DNA of 11,358 nt from Anaerolineales bacterium (GTDB lineage: Bacteria; Chloroflexota; Anaerolineae; Anaerolineales; Anaerolineaceae): assembly GCA_020060485.1 (NCBI GenBank), contig JAGVAB010000155.1, forward strand, positions 1 through 11,358, in the 5' to 3' direction. The notes beneath the pieces are model-generated. The model was not told the DNA's origin. It was given only the letters and a program-made list of their open reading frames with translations, and did no database searches. The position numbers and the translations under genes are program-made. How positions within the stretch are numbered: the first letter of the stretch is position 1; every line of letters starts with the position of its first letter. This document shows positions 1 through 4,822 of the stretch, piece by piece.

Positions 1-213
1 ATTTACAAATCCAATCCGTGCCGGGGGAGAAATGGCGGCAGAGGGCAGCCCATTATCATCAGCATTTTGCATCTACTGTGGTCTGGATGACCTTGACCGT
101 TTTGGAAAATCGTAAATGTCAAGCTTTCTTGAGAATGCCATGAGGGATTAGGGAGTGGGGAATAAGTTCACAAGGCCAATGCGGTGTTGGAAAACAATCC
201 ACTGCATACCATC

Positions 214-1158
214 TTAGGGCGCTTTCACACACTCCCCCCAGGGAGCAGCATACCAGCGCAGATAGTCTTCAAGGTGCGCCTGCCAGTAAGCCTCCTCATG
301 CGCGCCCTCATTGAGGTGCCACTCATGATCCACACCGCGCCGGGTAAGCAGCTCATCGAATGCCTGAGCCGATTTGCGGTAACGATCCAGGTTGCCGCTG
401 TCCAGCCAAACGCGCGGCAGGTTACCGGCGGGGATGTCCTCCAGCAGGTATTTCAAACGCGATTCGCTATAGGGTGCGTTGGGCACGCTGTGTGCGCCGA
501 TGGCGCCAAACTGCTGCCAGTTCTCCATACCCAGCAGGGCCGCCCAGGCCGCGCCGCGCGAGATGCCGCCAATCGCCCGGCAACTGCGCTCGGTGCTGAC
601 GGCATACAGTCCCTCGACCCAGGGCAGCAAATCGGTGACGAACGCCTGACCATATATTGAATCGGTGAAGTCTTGCAGGTAATAGGGTTCGGTGGGCAAG
701 ACGATCACAAATGGAGCGGTCTGGCCGCTGGTGATGAGGTCATCTGCCAGAGACTGGATGCCCATACGCAGCCACAGGTCGGCGGTGTCGCTCTGTCCAT
801 GCAGCAAATAGAGAACCGGGTAAGTGCCCTCCAACGGGTCATAGCAAGGCGGCAAATAAACCTGAACAGGGATCGGGTAGGGAGCCAGGCCAGGCACCAG
901 TTCCTGGGTTTCCAGGCGGCCGCGGGTCTCGCGGCAAGCGGCCGCCGTAGCCGTCGGCCGGGGTTCAGGCGTGGAAACAGGAATAACCGTTGATGCGGGG
1001 ACAAGTGTGGCGCTGGGTGCAAATGGCAGGGGTTCAGCAGTCGCTTGACAGGCCGCCAGCAGCAAAACCGGCAGCAGACAAAACAACACAGCCTTGACGG
1101 CTGTGGCGGGAACCTCTTTGTTCAAAAATCGCTGCCCTGCATTTCTTAAAGAAATCAA
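214..1158 (-). CDS. Secreted lipoprotein esterase, alpha/beta-hydrolase 'putative esterase' family
   Basis: Probably a cell-surface carboxylic-ester hydrolase; the substrate cannot be read from sequence. Numbering from the TTG at 1158 gives 314 residues. The N-terminus has basic residues, then a hydrophobic stretch ending in the lipobox LLAAC (Cys37), so export and lipid anchoring are likely. A Pro/Thr/Ser-rich stalk follows (about 40-75), then the hydrolase domain. Oxyanion-type motif LLHG is at about 118-121, nucleophile elbow GGISRG has Ser200, a likely acid is Asp253 or Asp258 (LDSGNLD), and the catalytic His is His287 (EGAHEEAYW). This order fits the esterase D/Fes-like group. The reading frame continues to an ATG at 1248, but that start lies antisense inside the tRNA gene. 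TTG 1158 is preferred because GGGAGGA (1169-1175) sits 10 nt upstream and gives a sensible signal peptide. TTG at 1125 is an alternative. Family call firm, start uncertain. Confidence 0.86.
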   Translation of the reverse strand: MISLRNAGQRFLNKEVPATAVKAVLFCLLPVLLLAACQATAEPLPFAPSATLVPASTVIPVSTPEPRPTATAAACRETRGRLETQELVPGLAPYPIPVQVYLPPCYDPLEGTYPVLYLLHGQSDTADLWLRMGIQSLADDLITSGQTAPFVIVLPTEPYYLQDFTDSIYGQAFVTDLLPWVEGLYAVSTERSCRAIGGISRGAAWAALLGMENWQQFGAIGAHSVPNAPYSESRLKYLLEDIPAGNLPRVWLDSGNLDRYRKSAQAFDELLTRRGVDHEWHLNEGAHEEAYWQAHLEDYLRWYAAPWGECVKAP

Positions 1159-1181
1159 TGCCCGGCTGTCCTCCCGCTTCC

Positions 1182-1211
1182 TTGACGGTTGAGTAATGTT
1201 CAGATTATACT
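1182..1211 (+). promoter_or_regulatory. Promoter of the tRNA-Pro gene
   Basis: TTGACG (1182-1187) and TATACT (1206-1211) each match the sigma70-type consensus at five of six positions, with an 18-nt spacer. Transcription would start near 1218, just ahead of the mature tRNA 5' end at 1221. That position suits a stable RNA gene with a very short 5' leader. Confidence 0.8.
1204..1209 (-). promoter_or_regulatory. Possible divergent -10 element for the esterase gene
   Basis: Read on the minus strand this is a perfect TATAAT. It overlaps the plus-strand -10 of the tRNA promoter by four bases. A start near 1197 would leave about 38 nt of leader containing the esterase ribosome-binding site. The matching -35 would fall inside the tRNA gene and is poor (GCTACA with a 16-nt spacer is the best seen), so activity is inferred only from the -10. 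Confidence 0.45.
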
Positions 1212-1220
1212 CTAGTCCGC

Positions 1221-1294
1221 CGGGGTGTAGCGCAGTTGGCCAGCGCACCGCGTTTGGGACGCGGGGGTCGGCGGTTCAAGTCCGCCCACCCCGA
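1221..1294 (+). tRNA. tRNA-Pro (anticodon TGG)
   Basis: A complete cloverleaf of 74 nt. Acceptor stem CGGGGTG pairs with CACCCCG (1287-1293). D-stem GCGC/GCGC is at 1230-1233 and 1243-1246. Anticodon stem CCGCG/CGCGG encloses loop TTTGGGA with anticodon TGG at 1255-1257, reading CCA and probably other Pro codons by wobble. The T-arm is GGCGG-TTCAAGT-CCGCC (1270-1286). The C1:G72 pair, G37 and discriminator A73 (1294) are typical of bacterial proline tRNAs. The 3' CCA is not encoded (CAA follows), so it must be added enzymatically. It has its own promoter and terminator, so it appears monocistronic. Confidence 0.97.
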
Positions 1295-1304
1295 CAAATT
1301 GCAG

Positions 1305-1335
1305 ACCGCCGAGCAACCCCTCGGCGGTTTGTTTG
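1305..1335 (+). terminator. Rho-independent terminator after tRNA-Pro
   Basis: The 8-bp GC-rich stem ACCGCCGA (1305-1312) / TCGGCGGT (1321-1328) has an 8-nt loop and is followed by the T-rich tail TTGTTTG. It lies 11 nt after the tRNA and before the glycosyltransferase start, which would separate the two transcripts unless there is readthrough. Confidence 0.8.
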
Positions 1336-1367
1336 TTCGCAAAAGGATTTGCAAGGAACAGGCTATC

Positions 1368-2102
1368 GTGGAAAAACCTCTGCTTTCGATCATCATTCCT
1401 GCCCACAACGAAGAGAACCGCCTGCCGCGTGCCCTGGAAACAATTTCCAGTTTTCTGGAAGGGCAGCCTTACACAGCCGAGATCATCGTGGTGGAAAACG
1501 GCAGCCATGACCGCACCTTCGAGATCTCCCAGGAATATGAAACCCGGATGGCAAACCTGCGCGTCTTCCACGAGGATGCGCGCGGCAAAGGACTGGCGGT
1601 CAGGCGCGGCATGCTGGAAGCCCGCGGCGAATACCGCTTCATCTGCGATACCGATCTGTCCATGCCGATTGAAGAAGTCAATCGTTTCATCCCGCCCGCC
1701 CAAAACGGGGTGGATGTGGTCATCGCCTCACGCGAAGCTCCCGGAGCGGTGCGCTATGATGAACCAGCCTACCGTCATTTCATTGGGCGGGTGTTCAACA
1801 CCATGGTGCGCATCCTGGCCTTACCTGGCCTGCAGGATACCCAATGCGGTTTCAAATGCTTTCGGGATGAAGTAGCCGAAGCCGTCTTTCACCTGCAAAC
1901 CATGCCTGGCATGGCCTTTGATGTGGAAGCCCTGTTCATCGCCCGCCGCCTGGGATACAAGATCGTCGAAATCCCCATCCCCTGGTATTTTGACGCCGAC
2001 AGCCGGGTGCGTCTGATACAGGACTCGATGAAAATGGCTCTGGATTTGCTCGCTATCCGGCGCAACGCCCGCCAGGGGTTGTACGACAAAAAAGTGAATT
2101 AG
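1368..2102 (+). CDS. Family 2 glycosyltransferase, dolichyl-phosphate-glucose synthase-like
   Basis: Likely transfers a sugar from a nucleotide-sugar to a polyprenyl phosphate at the inner face of the membrane, making a lipid-linked donor for envelope or protein glycosylation. From GTG 1368 the product is 244 residues, about the size of a single GT-A domain. Visible motifs are LSIIIPAHNEENR at the N-terminus; VVENGSHDRT in place of the usual VDDGSxDxT; GKGLAVRRG; DTDLSMP as the DxD metal/nucleotide site; DTQCGFKCFR; and EIPIPWYFDADSRV near the C-terminus, the last two typical of the DPG-synthase branch. There is no membrane segment. The frame opens at an ATG (1236) inside the tRNA, which cannot be the start. 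GTG 1368 has AAGGA at 1353-1357 and begins directly before the first beta strand. Donor and acceptor are inferred. Confidence 0.88.
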   Translation: MEKPLLSIIIPAHNEENRLPRALETISSFLEGQPYTAEIIVVENGSHDRTFEISQEYETRMANLRVFHEDARGKGLAVRRGMLEARGEYRFICDTDLSMPIEEVNRFIPPAQNGVDVVIASREAPGAVRYDEPAYRHFIGRVFNTMVRILALPGLQDTQCGFKCFRDEVAEAVFHLQTMPGMAFDVEALFIARRLGYKIVEIPIPWYFDADSRVRLIQDSMKMALDLLAIRRNARQGLYDKKVN

Positions 2103-2120
2103 CCCAGATATTTCAAACCA

Positions 2121-2152
2121 ACCACCCGCACGATTTGTGCGGGTGGTTTTTT
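2121..2152 (+). terminator. Strong Rho-independent terminator after the glycosyltransferase
   Basis: A perfect 11-bp stem ACCACCCGCAC (2121-2131) / GTGCGGGTGGT (2137-2147) with a 5-nt loop is followed by TTTTT. It lies 18 nt after the stop codon. The convergent lipoprotein gene ends at 2188, so the hairpin may also slow transcription from the other side. The minus-strand tail is not a good U-tract. Confidence 0.92.
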
Positions 2153-2187
2153 GATCCATCTTTCAAAACCTGTATCTTTTACGAAGA

Positions 2188-3195
2188 TCAGGGGCTGGCT
2201 GCCTGGGGAACAGAAATGAGCACCGGGTCAGGCTGGCTGCCGGCGATCACTTGCACCCGCACCCGCTCGCCTTCCAAATACGGGGTAAGCTGTACGGCAT
2301 ACACCTGCCACACCCCGGACGATGCGGGCAGCACAAAAACCCCGGTATTGCCGGAGAGGGCCGCCGAACTGGCCCCATCGCTGCGCGTGGCAAAGACGCG
2401 CATATTGCCGACTGGCTGGCCTTCGGCATCCTGGACTGTGCCGGTAATGAATTCACTGGCTTCTTCATAGACAAAGACCAGAGGGGAAAGCGCCGGTAAC
2501 TGCACGTAAGCCGAGTCATTGTACGGAAAATATTCAACCACATTGCAATTGCCGTCTACAATGCGGCTGTCACAATCCGTGCCGATGAGCTCCACCTGCC
2601 ACACGCCAGCAGTATCCGGTGGAAAATAAGCATAAAAAGTGCCGTCATCTGCACTGCGCGTGACGAATTGCACCGCAATGCGGAACAAGCGGGCGGTGAT
2701 CTGGATCTGCACGCCGTTGATTGGCCGACCGTTCGAATCGATCACCTTGCCAGCAATGGTCAGGCTTTCGGGTACTTCCAGCACCGGCAGGGTTTGCAGT
2801 TCGCCTTCCATGTCCAGCAAATCGGCGAACACCCAACCCTTGCGGCCGCCCTGCTCTTCGATCTCGATCCAGTCGTCTCCGGGCGCCCGTCCCAGGGCAG
2901 TCACCTGGGTATCAAGGGCGTAAGTGCCCAGAACCTCAAACAGGGTACCGGGGCCGTCTCTCAGGTTGAGCGAAACCACATTGACCTTTGCCGCCAGCGG
3001 CTGCTGCGGAATGGGGCTGGGGCTGGGTATTGGGGATGCTTCGGGCAGGGGCGTGGGAGTTGGCGGTAACGGGCTGGGAACAACAGTAGGTACAGCGCTG
3101 GCCAGCGGCGGGGGCGCCGCCACCGGGGCCGGGGCACAGCCTGCCGCCAGGATCAGCAGCCCGGCCATGAAAACAAAACGGCTACAGACTCTCAT
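2188..3195 (-). CDS. Lipoprotein with bacterial SH3 domain and two Ig/carboxypeptidase-regulatory-like repeats
   Basis: A surface or periplasm-facing lipoprotein of 335 residues, probably binding cell-wall or matrix material; the ligand is unknown. The signal peptide ends at LAAGC (Cys20), with Ala rather than the commoner Leu at -3. Residues 21-67 are a Pro-rich stalk. Residues about 70-128 look like an SH3b domain (LNLRDGPGTLFEVLG, then WIEIEEQGGRKGWVFADLL). Two similar beta-sandwich modules follow: about 147-205 (IAGKVIDSNGRPINGVQI ... AGVWQVELIG) and about 249-303 (ITGTVQDAEGQPVGNMRV ... SGVWQVYAVQ). Each has the 'G-V-D-x-G-P' opening and 'G-x-W-x-V' ending seen in carboxypeptidase-regulatory or Ig-like domains. 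The ATG at 3195 is fixed by AGGAGG (3201-3206) five nt upstream. No enzymatic residues are evident. Confidence 0.85.
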   Translation of the reverse strand: MRVCSRFVFMAGLLILAAGCAPAPVAAPPPLASAVPTVVPSPLPPTPTPLPEASPIPSPSPIPQQPLAAKVNVVSLNLRDGPGTLFEVLGTYALDTQVTALGRAPGDDWIEIEEQGGRKGWVFADLLDMEGELQTLPVLEVPESLTIAGKVIDSNGRPINGVQIQITARLFRIAVQFVTRSADDGTFYAYFPPDTAGVWQVELIGTDCDSRIVDGNCNVVEYFPYNDSAYVQLPALSPLVFVYEEASEFITGTVQDAEGQPVGNMRVFATRSDGASSAALSGNTGVFVLPASSGVWQVYAVQLTPYLEGERVRVQVIAGSQPDPVLISVPQAASP

Positions 3196-3239
3196 TTTGT
3201 CCTCCTGGAACGATCAGTACGCGGGATCATTCTGTATTC

Positions 3240-3245
3240 ATTATA
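3240..3245 (-). promoter_or_regulatory. Candidate -10 element of the SH3 lipoprotein gene
   Basis: A perfect TATAAT on the minus strand lies 44 nt upstream of the ATG at 3195. A start near 3233 would give a leader containing the strong AGGAGG site. No convincing -35 or extended TG is present, so this is a proposal from position and the -10 alone. Confidence 0.45.
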
Positions 3246-3344
3246 CGATCTTTCAGCTTGCCGCGCAGAGCGGACACAACAGGCCGCGGAATGGCGGTTT
3301 TGAGCCGATTTTGTGCGAATTTCCTGTTATTCTTGCCAAATTCA

Positions 3345-3353
3345 TGCTATGAT
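3345..3353 (+). promoter_or_regulatory. Candidate extended -10 promoter of glgC
   Basis: TGCTATGAT has the extended TGn motif followed by TATGAT, five of six to consensus. No good -35 is seen at 16-18 nt, which is tolerated for extended -10 promoters. A start near 3360 would leave about 93 nt of leader before the glgC ATG. I see no compelling riboswitch-like fold in that leader, only short stems such as GTTTG/CAAAC. Confidence 0.45.
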
Positions 3354-3452
3354 GGTAAACGTTTGAGTAGGCGGTCTTTTTTAGTTTGTTTTACCAAACC
3401 TGCTGAGAACAGTACATCCATTCCGGTATTTGATCTGGAGAAGGAGAGAAAG

Positions 3453-4748
3453 ATGCCTCTGCATAATGATTTTCTGGCAGTCATTCTAGGCGGTGGACGC
3501 GGGACGCGTTTGTTCCCTTTGACCCAGGAACGCGCCAAGCCAGCCGTGCCGATTGCAGGCAAGTACCGCCTGATCGATATTCCCATCAGCAATTGTATCA
3601 ACTCCGGCATTTATCGCATCGCCGTTCTCACCCAGTTCAATTCTGTTTCCCTTCATCGTCATATTGCCCGCACCTATTATTTTGACGCCTTTCACACTGG
3701 CTGGGTGCAGATCTGGGCTGCCGAACAAACCACCGAGACCATGGACTGGTATCAGGGCACGGCCGATGCGGTGCGCAAGCAATTGTTTGAGATCCGCAGC
3801 ACTAATGCCAAACATGTGCTCATCCTGGCTGGCGATCATCTTTACCGCATGGATTACTCCAAAATGGCCCGTTTCCATCAGGAAACGGACGCCGATGTAA
3901 CGGTGGCCGTGCAGCCGGTTTTGTCCAGCGAAACGAAACGGTTTGGCATTCTGAAGCGCGACAAATCGCTGCGCATCTCGGCTTTTGCCGAAAAGCCAAC
4001 CGAGCCTGATGTTTTGATGGATCTGGTCAGCCGCGATGACCCACAGCGGCCTTACCTGGGGTCAATGGGAATTTACATTTTCAAGACCGAAGCTTTGTTC
4101 GATCTGCTAGCAGATACGAAAGCGCAGGACTTTGGCAATCACATCATCCCCCAGGCCATCCAGACTCATAAAGTGTTTGGTTATGATTTCACCGGCTACT
4201 GGGAAGATATTGGAACCATTCGTTCATTCTATGAAACCAACCTGATGCTGACTGCCCCCAACCCGGATTTTAACTTCTTTGACCCCGAACACCCCATCTA
4301 TACCCACGCCCGCTTCTTGCCGGGCAGCAAGATCAAGAACAGCAAATTGCAAGACGTGGTTATCTCGGAAGGGTGTTTGATCGAAGACGCCGATATCAAC
4401 CATTCCTTGATCGGGTTGCGCAGCGTCATCCACAGCGGTGCCAAGATATCAGACAGTATTTTGATGGGCGCCGATGATTACATCCGCCCGGCCAGGGATG
4501 GCTCGAATCAATTCCTGGAAATTGGCATTGGCAGCGATTGCATCATTCAGGGCGCCATCATCGACAAGAATCCCATCTTTGGGCACGGGGTCACCATTCT
4601 GCCTTTCCCGCCCGGCACCGACCTGGATGGGGAAAACTATTATGTGCGTGACGGCATCGTCATCATCCCCAAAAACACGATCCTGCCGGATGAAACCTTA
4701 ATTTCACCCGAAAAAGAAAAAGCAAAACCAAAGAAGAAAACGGCGTAA
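3453..4748 (+). CDS. glgC: Glucose-1-phosphate adenylyltransferase (ADP-glucose pyrophosphorylase)
   Basis: Makes ADP-glucose from ATP and glucose 1-phosphate in the cytoplasm, the committed step of bacterial glycogen synthesis. The product is 431 residues, normal for the family. The nucleotidyltransferase domain shows GGGRGTRLFPLT (13-24), the RAKPAVP segment with Lys29, WYQGTADAVRKQ (99-110), the metal-binding LAGDHLYRMD with Asp128, FGILK (164-168), AEKP at 179-182 contacting the sugar phosphate, and YWEDIGT (249-255). A left-handed beta-helix regulatory domain follows. The wording (RLIDIPISNCINSGI, QGTADAVR) is closer to cyanobacterial/plant enzymes than to enterobacterial ones, and a lysine persists in VIIPKNTIL where 3-phosphoglycerate activator contacts occur; activation is inferred. 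The tail is lysine-rich. ATG 3453 has AAGGAG six nt upstream; the frame is open back to 3258 but lacks a better start. No other glg gene is adjacent. Confidence 0.97.
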   Translation: MPLHNDFLAVILGGGRGTRLFPLTQERAKPAVPIAGKYRLIDIPISNCINSGIYRIAVLTQFNSVSLHRHIARTYYFDAFHTGWVQIWAAEQTTETMDWYQGTADAVRKQLFEIRSTNAKHVLILAGDHLYRMDYSKMARFHQETDADVTVAVQPVLSSETKRFGILKRDKSLRISAFAEKPTEPDVLMDLVSRDDPQRPYLGSMGIYIFKTEALFDLLADTKAQDFGNHIIPQAIQTHKVFGYDFTGYWEDIGTIRSFYETNLMLTAPNPDFNFFDPEHPIYTHARFLPGSKIKNSKLQDVVISEGCLIEDADINHSLIGLRSVIHSGAKISDSILMGADDYIRPARDGSNQFLEIGIGSDCIIQGAIIDKNPIFGHGVTILPFPPGTDLDGENYYVRDGIVIIPKNTILPDETLISPEKEKAKPKKKTA

Positions 4749-4756
4749 AGCGATCC

Positions 4757-4790
4757 AGGGGAAAGTCAGTCTGGCGGACTTTCCCCTTTT
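4757..4790 (+). terminator. Rho-independent terminator after glgC
   Basis: The 10-bp stem GGGGAAAGTC (4758-4767) / GACTTTCCCC (4777-4786), extendable by one A-T pair, has a 9-nt loop and is followed by TTTT. It lies 9 nt after the glgC stop. The ATPase gene starts only 33 nt beyond it, so that gene either has a promoter I could not identify in the short gap or depends on readthrough. Confidence 0.88.
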
Positions 4791-4822
4791 GGTATCCTAA
4801 ATTCATTGATCAGGAGATTTAT

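Noticed and set aside
2..115. Plus-strand open frame running in from the window edge, ending at TAA 113-115, containing FCIYCG
   Set aside because: Only 37 codons are visible, with no family match. It could be the tail of a gene outside the window, but nothing here supports that. The rest of 1-213 holds only short weak stems such as TCAAG/CTTGA.
1159..1248. ATG at 1248 as the esterase start
   Set aside because: It is antisense within the tRNA and upstream of the likely promoter. It would add 30 residues ahead of an already sufficient signal peptide.
1221..1335. tRNA-Pro as an integration site of a mobile element
   Set aside because: No integrase, no repeat of the tRNA 3' end beyond a 9-nt match, and ordinary genes on both sides.
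1236..1367. Upstream ATG start for the glycosyltransferase at 1236
   Set aside because: It lies inside the tRNA-Pro gene and the terminator would interrupt the message. The extra 44 residues show no family similarity, and GTG 1368 has a ribosome-binding site and starts at the domain edge.
3258..3452. N-terminal extension of GlgC from an ATG at 3258
   Set aside because: The extension would make GlgC unusually long and has no family similarity. The AAGGAG site directly before ATG 3453 decides the start.
3354..3452. Riboswitch or attenuator in the glgC leader
   Set aside because: Only short A/T-rich stems (GGTAAA/TTTACC, GTTTG/CAAAC) are possible, and no known aptamer motif or terminator is present.
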